Numbered from the stretch's first letter, positions 24,201 through 27,152 are shown. The stretch: 31,086 bases of DNA from Ophiothrix spiculata (GCA_000969725.1 JXSR01S022271.1), one strand, 5' to 3'. Translations and numbers: made by a program. Notes: generated by a model not told the origin, from the letters alone.

Positions 24201-26774
24201 TTGGCTTCCTGGGAAAACTCATATTCACGTCCTGGTGATGACAAAATATTAAATTGGATCAAGTTTAATTTTACATAACAGAAAACGTTTAATAATGTTA
24301 CAAATATGGTGATTTTCAAACTCATATAAGTTTATGTCTAGATCTTTTTTTGAAAATTACTTCATGAAAATGCTTTTATTTGATGAACTTTCATACATCT
24401 CTTCCTTACACTAAATCTAAATACGGCGTATAAAGGAAGTATAATACCAACACACATCAATTATTGATGTAAACAATAGAGGTATTGATCTAAATCAATA
24501 TTCAACCTATGTCTTTGGGTAAGATCAATGTTTAATTTTGATTATTTCAACAACCCAAGCAAACGTGGGAGCTATGGTAGAATATCCCAATTCAAGTTCT
24601 GTAAATAATTTAGTATAAGGCAAAATGGTTGAGGCAATTTCCTAATAACAGTATAATAAAAATGGCAAGCACTTTGAATTCTATGAATGCCGAGTAATAT
24701 TATGACCATCATTATAAAACTAAAATATAATACTTACTAGTCAATCCAAAGAGTAGATACACCTCAAAATCTCGGAGCGGTCTTTCCCAGTACACGATAT
24801 CACTGATGGCATACGAATACAAACTTTTCAAAGCTGGAAAACGAGTACCTAGCGTCAATTTGTTATCAAAGTTAGAGTCGCTATTATCTCCAACACCAAT
24901 GATAGCGTTGACAGCATTCCTGCCATTGACGTAAGCTGTCAGATTTCCTTCTGGACTATACAGGAAGGCATAATGATTCCACTCCACGTAGGTACCATTC
25001 TCGTCTGTGTACGTGTAGCTTATGTATTCCGCTGGCAAGGTGATTTCTGTATAGTTTGTGTAACCATTCACCACTGAAAGAAAATATTTTAAATATATTG
25101 AATGTAATACTTTTGCTATTAATGATGTCGCAAATTTGTAAAAAGCAACAACCTACATGAGGGTCTTTACCCATGTACTCACGCAGATTAATACAAAAAT
25201 CAGCAAGTTAAAATATGTTCAGGAAGGAATAATACACATTTGTATATCAATACCAAATTTTGCATCATTTACGATCTTTGTATATAGTCAAAACACCTTA
25301 CAACAAAATGGACTACAAAATCGGTGCCACAAACGGTCAGAAAATGTACAAAAAAATCTATACTGCACGGCACTGTTTATTACATGCAGATATGGCTTGA
25401 ACCATGAATTTCTACTTACACTTGTCTCAAAAAAAGTATGGCACAAACTTTAGGATGAAACAAATATTATATAAAAAAGTGGGAGCTGGTGTGGTCTAGT
25501 GTAGGGCTTAGTCTAGTGGAAAAGTGCAGGAATTCAAAATCAGGTCGCGAATTTGAAAAGCTCTGACCAACAGGTTATGTCTTTGGGTAAGGCATTCACT
25601 CTCAATTACTTTGTCAACCCGAGCGATACTGGGGAGTTGTTATGAGGAATATTACAATCTAAGTTCAGAGGTTGCATAATTGCCAGTTGTTCCACTTTGT
25701 AGCAAACTGATTGTGATGATATCCTGACATCGACATAATTATAGGCATCTGTGCTTAGCAAATTTGAACCAAATTTAAATCACTGCATAAAAGCTGCATT
25801 TTCTAACATTGTAGAATAATATAGAGTATGAGTAAAATGATACATTTTTACAATATTCAATTGAAACTAGTGATAACTAATTGCAAGGAACTCCCCCCAT
25901 TCGCCCAAGCAATACCAGATTGTTGCTCCAAATAAAAATAAAAATTTGGCAATGAAAAATCCAGTAAACTGTTGAGAAATAACTAGAATTAAATTTTAGG
26001 AGTACTTTTAAATTTATAAGGAAAAAATAAATGCCTAAACATATTACCAACCTCTTAATCTCAGCTCTCCCACTTTCAAGAATTCCAACCTGATTCCGAC
26101 TCCGCCTCCAACCAAGAAATGACCCGAATACATGATGATTCCTGGCATGTTGGCATCGGTAGTATCCAGAATCTCCTCCTTAAAGTTAATCCACATGGCT
26201 AATGTAAAGCCCGTAGTACACTTTATCGGCGATGACAGGCATTTGCCTGCAAAGTCCCCCATACTGATCCAGCTATCATCTGCTCCAAATTGTGGGTAAA
26301 GTCCTATGTCTCCTCTACCTGGGACTGTGGTTAAATTGGATCCCTGTGGATCTAGGGATTGCAGGTCACTTAACGGCCAGTAGTGTTTAGCCAAGTTGTA
26401 GTATGGATGCTTATTGGGGTTGCCAACTGAAAGTATAAATAAAGTATTGATAAGTATTAACTAATAAAAATTTGTCTGAGGTCATTTCATAGAGCTAGGA
26501 ATGTCTATTTATTATGCGATCCTTAAAAGAGAGGCTAGGAGATACAAATAATACTGATGCAATTTGTGTCAAGAAATAAGATATACTTACTAAGTGTAGA
26601 AGTTGATAAAGGAACAACCTGTGAGATATCAAAATTAGGTGTCAAATCTGAAAACAAAAGAACAATTGAATAACAGTTAATAAATTTAATGATCCTCATT
26701 ATTATTATTACTTGTGCAATGCTTAAATGATACAAACACCAAAAAGAACACAAAAATAAAAGGCTTAAGTGCAT
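138..26774 (-). CDS. Adhesion-GPCR-like protein: five LamG domains plus GAIN/GPS (23 exons; 3' end outside window)
   Basis: Seen: 23 minus-strand exons, each with a CAG/TAG acceptor and a GT donor, whose phases match at every junction; about 1,550 codons. Order: possible signal peptide, LamG1 (exons 2-3), LamG2 (4-6), LamG3 (7-10), LamG4 (11-13), LamG5 (14-17, with a mucin-like insert in exon 17), then a linker and GAIN domain (18-23) ending at a GPS motif CSFWDY. Family knowledge: LamG/pentraxin-like domains bind glycans or protein partners, and the GAIN domain self-cleaves at the GPS so that the ectodomain stays non-covalently attached to a seven-helix receptor. Inference: a surface adhesion receptor; the membrane part lies beyond position 1. 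A PKD1-like protein also carries a GPS but is less likely, because the GAIN sequence has the typical aGPCR order (FPNY, dsItLP, vigFmYnt, SRVLSLEVTP, CSFWD). No orthologue recognised. Confidence 0.85.
609..859. mobile_element. MITE-like inverted-repeat element in intron 22
   Basis: Imperfect inverted ends (GGGGCGTATTCAC at the left; reverse complement of the right end GGGAGTGTTCAC). Inside are the direct repeat CACTAGTTTTAATGCACA twice (about 731-766) and several CATGACTA palindromes. About 250 bp, non-coding. Confidence 0.45.
1045..1120 (-). CDS. Exon 22: GAIN subdomain B strand
   Basis: 76 bases, phase 1 to 2, acceptor TCTTTTTCAG|ATGAG, donor AATGC|GTGAGT. Encodes EESATVIGFMYNTVSDFLPL ESGNA, the V..FMY.T...LP strand of GAIN domains. 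Found by splice sites and phase; too short for a long open frame. Confidence 0.8.
1121..1946. other. Intron 21, part without recognisable features
   Basis: AT-rich intron sequence between exon 22 and the MITE at 1947. No coding pattern or repeat recognised. Confidence 0.6.
1947..2371. mobile_element. MITE with AGGCCAAAAAAAA inverted ends
   Basis: Left end AGGCCAAAAAAAATGTTTGG and the reverse complement of the right end AGGCCAAAAAAAAAATGTTT match, about 25-bp terminal inverted repeats. Flanks AATTA/AATGA may be an imperfect target duplication. Internal poly-T run near 2010 and the subterminal motif CCGACCGACCCT near 2320. It ends 42 bp from the exon 21 donor. Confidence 0.7.
2414..2605 (-). 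CDS. Exon 21: GAIN subdomain B core
   Basis: 192 bases, phase 1 to 1, acceptor TTTGTTTCAG|TTTTA, donor ATCA|GTAGTG. Encodes LSVSRQPINYDDLEDTNEIT FPNYKDDRLASAIN, then EDSITLPSNFFDFTERGEGV IVI. The I.FP...........DSI.LP........VIVI pattern is diagnostic of GAIN domains. The donor was chosen because it alone keeps phase with exon 22; the frame otherwise runs on to a stop at about 2370. Confidence 0.85.
3180..3498 (+). mobile_element. 5'-truncated LINE 3' end with 14-bp target duplication
   Basis: Encodes the C-terminus of a non-LTR retrotransposon (RGCRPLTYPDAICRDTGLNF NELGSAMCDKDSWQRCVSW) and ends in an ATG-repeat tail. It is flanked by the perfect duplication ACCAATATTGTCTG at 3166-3179 and 3499-3512. 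That target is the exon/donor junction of a tandem copy of exon 20, so insertion split the copy's 5' splice site. Same family as the minus-strand copy at 23565-23714. Confidence 0.85.
3501..3902 (-). repeat. Three extra tandem copies of exon 20's 3' half
   Basis: With exon 20 this makes four copies, period about 143-152 bp. Each extra copy begins at the MMNELD codons and runs through VTTDN; two also include the GTAAGG-type donor and about 45 bp of intron. All are open (MMNELDDYAMNMANRM, VMNELDGYAMNMANCM, MMNELDGYAMNMANRM). Copy starts are about 3793, 3651 and 3501. None is preceded by a usable acceptor. The intron part of the outermost unit lies at 3128-3165, on the other side of the LINE. 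Confidence 0.85.
3945..4074 (-). CDS. Exon 20: GAIN subdomain A/B junction
   Basis: 130 bases, phase 0 to 1, acceptor TATTTTTAG|AATGA, donor ATATTG|GTAAGG. Encodes NDGGATKMMNELDGYAMNMA NRM, then GDLDTTVTTDNI. The LD.YA..MANRM......VTTDNI sequence is the typical GAIN helix followed by the first beta strand. It is the only one of four tandem copies (3501-4074) preceded by a splice acceptor. Confidence 0.83.
4190..4860. repeat. Dispersed repeat interrupted by a MITE
   Basis: The left piece (about 4190-4255, AGGATTTAGAAAA...CACAGAAT) and right piece (about 4762-4860, ATTGTAAATTAATT...TTAGAGCATTT) match the two halves of a continuous copy at about 7798-7960. The element at 4256-4762 was therefore inserted into an existing copy of this repeat. 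Confidence 0.65.
4256..4762. mobile_element. Foldback MITE with TATCCGAATTCGGATA arrays
   Basis: Inverted arms built from repeated TATCCGAATTCGGATA-type palindromes at 4279-4346 and 4655-4750, outer ends ATATCAG in opposite orientation, with GATAT at both junctions as a possible target duplication. About 0.5 kb, no coding capacity seen. Confidence 0.7.
5242..5335 (-). repeat. Decayed copy of exon 19's 3' half (distal)
   Basis: Encodes ERELPEVINITEADSSY, clearly related to ERELPEVVNVTEAENELS of exon 19, followed by a TTA|GTAAGT donor-like end. The helix upstream is out of frame relative to exon 19. Flanking intron (CCCCAACCCAACAATTCTGG) is also shared with the sequence beside exon 19. Confidence 0.7.
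5374..5660. mobile_element. MITE with ATAAATCTTTATATGTGACC ends
   Basis: The left end ATAAATCTTTATATGTGACC and the reverse complement of the right end are identical for 20 bp, then similar for about 25 more. 287 bp. Sits between the two decayed exon 19 copies. Confidence 0.75.
5667..5760 (-). repeat. Decayed copy of exon 19's 3' half (proximal)
   Basis: Encodes EKMSKLVDMIE, a stop, then RELCEVDDVTEAELEIS before a TCA|GTAAGT donor in the same phase as exon 19's. Similar to EKMTKLVDKVVERELPEVVN in exon 19. It has no acceptor of its own and is probably not translated. Confidence 0.7.
5826..6014 (-). CDS. Exon 19: GAIN subdomain A helices
   Basis: 189 bases, phase 0 to 0, acceptor TTGTGTAACAG|GCGGA, donor CTTTCA|GTGAGT. 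Encodes AETETVIDEVLKVEIVTRLK, then YITAVEMEKMTKLVDKVVER ELPEVVNVTEAENELS, a strongly helical stretch as expected for subdomain A. Two decayed copies of its 3' half with donor-like ends lie downstream. Confidence 0.82.
6126..6203 (+). mobile_element. tRNA-derived SINE relic abutting the exon 18 donor
   Basis: Contains a box B-like GGTTGTGGGTTCATGCCCC and the common marine-SINE segment CCTTGGGCAAGAAACTTTAC, immediately followed by TTAC, the reverse of exon 18's GTAA donor. The intron side of the donor appears to be SINE sequence. Confidence 0.5.
6204..6319 (-). CDS. Exon 18: linker and start of GAIN region
   Basis: 116 bases, phase 1 to 0, acceptor TATGTTTCAG|AGTTG, donor GAAGTG|GTAAGT. Encodes ALNSVSVWTGTIECDARHKV DCTQTLDEFFEV. 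The W..TIEC......DC.QTLDEF pattern, with two cysteines just before a helical segment, fits the entry to the GAIN subdomain A of adhesion GPCRs. The donor lies at the edge of a SINE relic (6126-6203). Confidence 0.78.
6661..6762. repeat. 51-bp tandem duplication in intron 17
   Basis: TAGCAATTTTAAG ... AATAGACCAAT occurs twice with a 51-bp period and few differences. The remainder of this intron (6320-7058) shows nothing else recognisable. Confidence 0.75.
7059..7478 (-). CDS. Exon 17: LamG domain 5 end, with Thr-rich mucin-like insert
   Basis: 420 bases, phase 1 to 1, acceptor TTCTACACAG|TACCA, donor GAATAG|GTATGG. The first 90 or so residues are a low-complexity stretch rich in Thr with PAPPPPTEP and six N-glycosylation sequons (NTS, NIT three times, NST, NTT) and four cysteines. 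The last 50 residues return to the LamG pattern (LLLGKRNDADDGYLNAEFAD FAVWYSLL). The mucin-like segment therefore sits inside the LamG fold, in the loop between the YVNG strand of exon 16 and the LLLGKRND strand. Expected to be heavily glycosylated outside the cell. Confidence 0.85.
7798..7960. repeat. Uninterrupted copy of the dispersed repeat
   Basis: Matches 4190-4255 plus 4762-4860. A 26-bp string (AATAGTTCTCTTTTAATATA plus AATTGA) next to it at about 7718 recurs at about 8386 in the same intron. Confidence 0.55.
8510..8703 (-). CDS. Exon 16: LamG domain 5, middle part
   Basis: 194 bases, phase 2 to 1, acceptor TCCTTGCAG|TTCCG, donor GCAGG|GTGAGT. Encodes SGAQHNESAGFAISTDGYVT, then YEGWMNIAMTWDWLLGIDAY VNGFVQ. 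The WMNIAMTW...DAYVNG string is the conserved second-half strand pair. Sequons at NES and NFT. Confidence 0.85.
8704..9688. other. Intron 15, no recognised content
   Basis: Short open frames occur on both strands, but none shows family similarity or splice signals. No repeat recognised. Confidence 0.55.
9689..9824 (-). CDS. Exon 15: LamG domain 5, signature strand
   Basis: 136 bases, phase 1 to 2, acceptor GTTTTTCAG|GTGAT, donor CTAAG|GTAGGT. Encodes GDFDGRCLSSPYLCTEGITL SLWVRLLDNNFNDTN and ends YILS at the same phase-2 point as exon 8. Both signature cysteines are present. Confidence 0.82.
10262..10478 (-). repeat. Decayed, rearranged copies of exon 14
   Basis: 10366-10475 resembles exon 14's 3' part (TATGGTACACATTGAG and TTACAAACAGCAC-type strings; encoded RFKSNSR against GFKSNSR) with an internal insertion. 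10262-10340 resembles its 5' part (CCGCTCTCGG ... CAATTCATCC). The order of the halves is altered relative to exon 14. No intact frame or acceptor, so a pseudo-exon. Confidence 0.65.
10490..10580. repeat. Hairpin repeat, also beside the gap at 12.7 kb
   Basis: Perfect 16-bp stem AGTGGCTCTTGAAATG with its reverse complement, loop about 12 bp. The upstream sequence (CACTGTGATGTCCAGTCTTG) is similar to 12690-12730 and 12905-12945, so it belongs to a small dispersed family. Confidence 0.6.
10628..10793. mobile_element. 166-bp MITE with perfect CAAGG target duplication
   Basis: Terminal inverted repeats of about 31 bp (GCCCGTATTCCAGAAAGATG / GCCCGTATTCCAGAAAGGTG, continuing TTTAGCTAAA). Direct CAAGG flanks at 10623-10627 and 10794-10798. 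Confidence 0.88.
10931..11080 (-). CDS. Exon 14: LamG domain 5, N-terminal part
   Basis: 150 bases, phase 1 to 1, acceptor TTTGTTTCAG|TTGCT, donor ACATTG|GTATGT. Encodes ASGYQSADEFFNITSPESGV, FKSNSRGLNVYHGYVNI. Shorter than the other LamG openings. Decayed, rearranged copies lie 0.45-0.67 kb downstream (10262-10478). Confidence 0.75.
11599..11770 (-). CDS. Exon 13: LamG domain 4, C-terminal part
   Basis: 172 bases, phase 0 to 1, acceptor TTTTTCAG|GATTC, donor CCTG|GTATGT. Encodes DSGATDRRNNIRYRELLIGG and NNGFMETITDDIILITPANG, where ELLIGGC...G.ME...DDIIL is the closing strand pattern of the fold. A 34-base stretch of this exon is matched 30/34 in inverted orientation at 14720-14753. Confidence 0.8.
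12336..12526 (-). CDS. Exon 12: LamG domain 4, third part
   Basis: 191 bases, phase 1 to 0, acceptor TATTTCTTAG|GTGAG, donor AACCAG|GTAATG. Encodes GERGIAIQQNPNFLIVTVNN, then DYWQYLSVRWSSGDGLSVGI NGTELDNQ. The W.YLSVRWSS.DGL..GING string is equivalent to WMNLVLTWSAQDGLKFYMDG of exon 6. An extra phase-0 intron splits this half-domain, unlike in LamG1-3. The 3-kb intron upstream of this exon holds the assembly gap. Confidence 0.83.
12636..12945. other. Assembly gap with duplicated flanks: probable misassembly
   Basis: 50 Ns at 12731-12780. The 95 bp before the gap (12636-12730) are repeated identically at 12851-12945. The 54 bp just after the gap (12781-12834) are identical to 16012-16065 (exon 10 end plus intron). 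Such exact repeats beside an N-run indicate a collapsed or chimeric join, not biology. Confidence 0.85.
12991..14182. mobile_element. 1.2-kb element with GACRAATCCGAC inverted ends
   Basis: The left end GACGAATCCGAC and reverse complement of the right end GACAAATCCGAC match. About 45 bp further in, both carry TTGCGTC(C/G) then GCCATT and GGGGCCAT. The GC-rich ends flank an AT-rich interior with no recognisable transposase. Target duplication not evident. Confidence 0.45.
14183..14320. mobile_element. Short foldback element
   Basis: TATACAAGCAAGATGCAGCT at the left pairs with the reverse complement of the right end (ATACTAGCAAGACGCAGCTA). 138 bp, abutting the larger inverted-repeat element. 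Confidence 0.6.
14926..15055. repeat. Long hairpin (arms about 60 bp)
   Basis: ACAGAGTTGTTCATGGCAAA ... GCGTATTTTTATC pairs with the reverse complement of GGTAAAAATATGCGG ... TATACTCTGT. The core GTTGTTGATTTG.RATGAA also occurs at 14641-14660. Probably a foldback transposon remnant. Confidence 0.65.
15485..15787 (-). CDS. Exon 11: LamG domain 4, N-terminal half
   Basis: 303 bases, phase 1 to 1, acceptor TCCTGCAG|GTATT, donor GATG|GTTAGT. Encodes KYYYDLSDYYWTFDPENTLI, SGGAMYIEDRDIHGRAIYTD and the signature GDHCITNPFLCSNGFVLAMW followed by IKIKDLYRGMLCLASTGGEV. Opening and signature segments are fused in one exon, as in LamG1. Confidence 0.86.
16030..16291 (-). CDS. Exon 10: LamG domain 3, C-terminal part
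   Basis: 262 bases, phase 0 to 1, acceptor ACCAACAG|AGCAT, donor ATCAA|GTAAGT. Encodes SITDGKWTNIAFTWHKTETL KFFING, then THTMFVIGRKNNANSGYYQF DLRNLVIWDR, the standard LamG closing half. Its first 36 bases plus the adjoining intron reappear, identical, at 12781-12834 beside the assembly gap. Confidence 0.85.
16292..17277. other. Intron 9, no recognised content
   Basis: AT-rich; short open frames show no similarity to LamG segments and no paired splice sites in phase. Confidence 0.55.
17278..17392 (-). CDS. Exon 9: LamG domain 3, middle part
   Basis: 115 bases, phase 2 to 0, acceptor TTTTTGTTTCAG|TTCTG, donor CAACG|GTAAGA. Encodes SGAQVTGCRGIALYALDDKL YLKISDGSSIWEAKYNTT. It joins exon 8 as FILS-SGAQ, matching FILS-SGEQ inside exon 5 and YILS-SGAQ across exons 15/16. 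Confidence 0.83.
17459..17581. mobile_element. MITE with ATGTCCCATCAAAAA ends and a telomere-like interior
   Basis: Inverted ends GTATACATTATGTCCCATCA and GTATACTTTATGTCCCATCA (reverse complement of the right end). The interior holds imperfect CCCTAA-type units (AACCCTAACCCTAAT). Confidence 0.75.
17724..18430. mobile_element. Cluster of inverted-repeat elements with GTGAGAACGCG motifs
   Basis: GCGCGTTCTCACTGTGATGC at 17726 pairs with CATAGTGAGAACGCG at about 17878-17892; a further CAGTGAGAACGCG lies at 17796 and related ends at 18340 and 18415. AGTGGGCTCAGACCTA at 17814 resembles TGTGGACTCAGACCTA at 18380. Likely two or three related MITEs, one inserted near another; exact ends uncertain. 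Confidence 0.55.
18840..18954 (-). CDS. Exon 8: LamG domain 3, signature strand (Cys pair missing)
   Basis: 115 bases, phase 1 to 2, acceptor TTTAACAG|GTGAT, donor CTCAG|GTAAG. Encodes GDFRNDFVSDPSASTKGMTV AFWAKLSF and ends at FILS. It aligns with GDF.G.C....C..G..LAMW of the other four domains, but both cysteines are absent, so this domain lacks the presumed disulfide. Too short to be seen as a long open frame; the placement rests on splice sites, phase and homology. Confidence 0.8.
19193..19418. mobile_element. MITE with GTTTACA.TG.GACG ends
   Basis: Left GTGCGTTTACAATGCGACGA against the reverse complement of the right end AGTTTACACTGTGACGTAGG, both followed by GGGTAACGAC. About 226 bp, non-coding. 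Confidence 0.6.
19424..19490 (-). mobile_element. Possible tRNA-like SINE relic
   Basis: The minus strand contains TTGGCAATGATTGGC and GGTCATGGGTTAGAATCC, resembling spaced box A/box B of a tRNA-derived SINE head. No body identified. Confidence 0.3.
19613..19801 (-). CDS. Exon 7: LamG domain 3, N-terminal part
   Basis: 189 bases, phase 1 to 1, acceptor TTACTTAG|ATAAT, donor ACTAG|GTAAGT. Encodes NLEYLDAKYFWDAKSLFSNK through SSGVQLLDDRSAVRFTEDNA and YISLG. The K-Y-F-W start and the VRF.....YISLG ending are equivalent to the openings of the other LamG units. Confidence 0.85.
20148..20422 (-). mobile_element. tRNA-derived SINE with 15-bp target duplication
   Basis: The minus strand carries box B GGTTCGAATCC and the conserved body GTGTCCTTGAGCAAGATACT followed by TGCTCCTCTCCACCCAGGTG, a segment shared by many marine invertebrate SINEs. 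Flanked by AGCA(C/T)ATCCCTGTAA at 20133-20147 and 20423-20437, one mismatch. About 275 bp, looks full length. Confidence 0.85.
20543..20848 (-). CDS. Exon 6: LamG domain 2, C-terminal part
   Basis: 306 bases, phase 1 to 1, acceptor TTTCCAG|TTAAT, donor TTAG|GTAAGG. Encodes TPWMNLVLTWSAQDGLKFYM with DGR, then ENLLVVGRRNDYLGDAVNMT and FEELVIMERLMKPYEVRESL. The W-x-x-LVLTWS..GL.FYMDG and LLVVGRRND strings are the clearest LamG hallmarks in the window and align with exons 10, 12-13 and 16-17. Confidence 0.9.
21225..21737. mobile_element. 513-bp foldback MITE with 9-bp target duplication
   Basis: Inverted arms of about 65 bp: TAGTCCTG, ACTTGAC...GTCAAGTCATG, ATGTAGTAAAACTGCCATTT. Perfect direct flanks TTCACCATG at 21216-21224 and 21738-21746. 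Each arm also contains its own small GACTTGAC/GTCAAGTC hairpin. No coding content. Confidence 0.85.
22120..22204 (-). repeat. Diverged fourth copy of exon 5's segment
   Basis: Encodes YKSDASVSDDRKRWVPKDGK, related to GAAVSDGRKRWVAEV of exon 5. It is separated from the other copies by a hAT-like MITE whose target duplication lies at this copy's upstream edge. No donor preserved. Confidence 0.65.
22205..22520. mobile_element. 316-bp hAT-type MITE with 8-bp target duplication
   Basis: Ends CAGGGTGGCCACCA and (reverse complement of right end) CAGGGTTTTCACCA; perfect 8-bp direct flanks GTGGCAAC at 22197-22204 and 22521-22528, as expected for the hAT superfamily. GTGCTGGGCGGA is repeated in inverted orientation subterminally. 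Confidence 0.87.
22561..22888 (-). repeat. Two extra tandem copies of exon 5's 3' half with donors
   Basis: Units 22561-22724 and 22725-22888, period 163-164 bp. Both encode a closely similar GF S.YQRDVDKLGAAVSDGR KRWVAEVTYLPYVRPQAG and end in GCTG|GTAAG. Against exon 5 the copy at 22561 has about six silent and three replacement differences over some 43 codons. The copies start just before the FILS codons. Spliced to exon 5's donor through the internal CTCAG, neither would keep frame. Confidence 0.88.
22889..23137 (-). CDS. Exon 5: LamG domain 2, middle part
   Basis: 249 bases, phase 1 to 1, acceptor AACATTAG|GTGAC and donor GCTG|GTAAGT. Encodes GDFTGHCIGEPKKCTHGISV, then SIWVQLPQNMDNGTHFILSS and DGRKRWVAEVTFLPYVRPQA. 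The Cys pair and tryptophan match LamG1, 4 and 5. It is contiguous across the FILS/SG point where LamG3 and LamG5 have a phase-2 intron. The 3' 160 bases, including the donor, occur two more times directly downstream (22561-22888). Reading past the donor meets a stop within two codons, so the extra copies cannot be reached by read-through. Confidence 0.87.
23138..23564. other. Intron 4, distal part with TACA microsatellite
   Basis: A short (TACA)n run at about 23212-23228 is followed by AAGCGCTGTTACATCTAGAT, similar to tails of dispersed retroelements. Otherwise AT-rich with nothing recognisable. Confidence 0.5.
23565..23714 (-). mobile_element. 5'-truncated LINE 3' end with 11-bp target duplication
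   Basis: Minus strand encodes GCRPLTYPDTICRDTGLNFN ELGSAMCDKYRWQRCVSW and ends in an ATG-repeat tail. Flanked by AGGATAAACCT at 23554-23564 and 23715-23725. Nearly the same sequence as the plus-strand insertion at 3180-3498, but about half as long. Confidence 0.87.
23820..23980 (-). repeat. Decayed tandem copy of exon 4's 3' half
   Basis: Encodes MASERDAKVYKTYVLLDKAD, related to MAPGRDAKGYAAYVLGDGAD of exon 4. Offset about 175 bp. The donor equivalent has lost its GT (TTGAG for GTGAG). Reading frame and donor are degenerate. Confidence 0.75.
24010..24231 (-). CDS. Exon 4: LamG domain 2, N-terminal part
   Basis: 222 bases, phase 1 to 1, donor TTAG|GTGAGA. Encodes REYEFSQEANYYWTTDGFAR through GRDAKGYAAYVLGDGADLWL and ends just before the G-D-F of the next exon. 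It matches exons 7, 11 and 14, which open the other LamG domains. A decayed copy of its 3' half lies just downstream at about 23.82-23.98 kb. Confidence 0.85.
24505..24610 (+). mobile_element. SINE relic (older copy)
   Basis: CCTATGTCTTTGGGTAAG and the 80 bp after it align with 25570-25690 at moderate identity. Same orientation. Confidence 0.5.
24738..25073 (-). CDS. Exon 3: LamG domain 1, C-terminal part
   Basis: 336 bases, phase 1 to 1, acceptor TTTCAG|TGGTG and donor GACTA|GTAAGT. Encodes the second half of the sandwich: WNHYAFLYSPEGNLTAYVNG (the strand with the conserved YVNG turn), then LTLGTRFPALKSLYSYAISD and IVYWERPLRDFEVYLLFGLT, the usual closing pattern of Laminin_G_3 domains. N-glycosylation sequons occur at NYT, NGT and NLT. 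Confidence 0.85.
25484..25690 (+). mobile_element. Degenerate tRNA-derived SINE
   Basis: A tRNA-like head (GAGCTGGTGTGGTCTAGTG ... GGTCGCGAATTTGAA) is followed by TATGTCTTTGGGTAAGGCAT, the position of the CTTGGGCAAG block of related SINEs. The rest of intron 2 shows nothing recognised. Confidence 0.55.
26052..26426 (-). CDS. Exon 2: LamG domain 1, N-terminal two thirds
   Basis: 375 bases, phase 1 to 1. Encodes the start of a LamG fold (AKHYWPLSDLQSLDPQG) and the family signature MGDFAGKCLSSPIKC followed by FTLAMWINFKEE, with two cysteines likely to pair. In this domain the segments that occupy two exons in LamG2 are fused into one exon. The donor used here is AGAG|GTTGGT, chosen because it keeps phase 1 with exon 3; a stronger-looking TTG|GTAATA four bases further would break the frame. 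Confidence 0.82.
26591..26774 (-). CDS. Exon 1: possible signal peptide and N-terminus
   Basis: The 57 bases 26591-26647 form a good exon (TTTTGTTTTCAG acceptor, CTTA|GTAAGT donor, phase 1 to 1) encoding DLTPNFDISQVVPLSTSTL. The same frame stays open upstream to an ATG at 26774-26772, whose first residues MHLSLLFLCSFWCLYHLSIA look like a signal peptide with cleavage before Q. A GT after that Q codon cannot be spliced to the 26647 acceptor without shifting frame into a stop. So either the first exon runs unspliced from 26774, or the true first exon lies elsewhere. The coding segment below 26648 is firmer than the extension. Confidence 0.5.
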
Positions 26775-26850
26775 CAAATTGATACTTTATTAATAGATGA
26801 CTGGTACTTTTCTCATCAATGTGGTGCATCGTGAGAAAAAATTGCTTATA

Positions 26851-27152
26851 GGCGACGGAAAAAACCCTGTTTTACGGGCCCGACCGACCCTATATTCGCG
26901 TTTTGGAAGAATCTTTTTTTTTTTTTGCTTTCAAAAACCAAAATGTTGTAAAATCAGCTGTTTTTTGGCCAAAATTGTTAAATTTTGACTAATTTTGGTT
27001 AGAAAATTTAATTGTAAAAATTTTTAATTTTTTTGGATTTTTTGGTTGTTTTGAGCCAATATTTTTTTTTGAAAAATAATTCGCCCGACCGACTGACCCT
27101 ACTTGAAAGGTCCGCTTGCCCGTAAAACAGGGTTGGTTTTTTTTCGTAGCCT
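26851..27152. mobile_element. MITE upstream of the gene with CCCTGTTTTACGGGC arms
   Basis: Inverted ends GGCGACGGAAAAAACCCTGT and GGCTACGAAAAAAAACCAAC (reverse complement), both leading into CCCTGTTTTACGGGC and then CGACCGACCCT-type motifs; internal poly-T run. Shares the CCGACC(GACC)CT motif and layout with the MITE at 1947-2371, so probably a related family. Confidence 0.8.

Noticed and set aside
26044-26051. Alternative exon 2 donor TTG|GTAATA
   Set aside because: Better match to a donor consensus, but it ends in phase 2 while exon 3 starts in phase 1; AGAG|GTTGGT four bases earlier keeps the frame.
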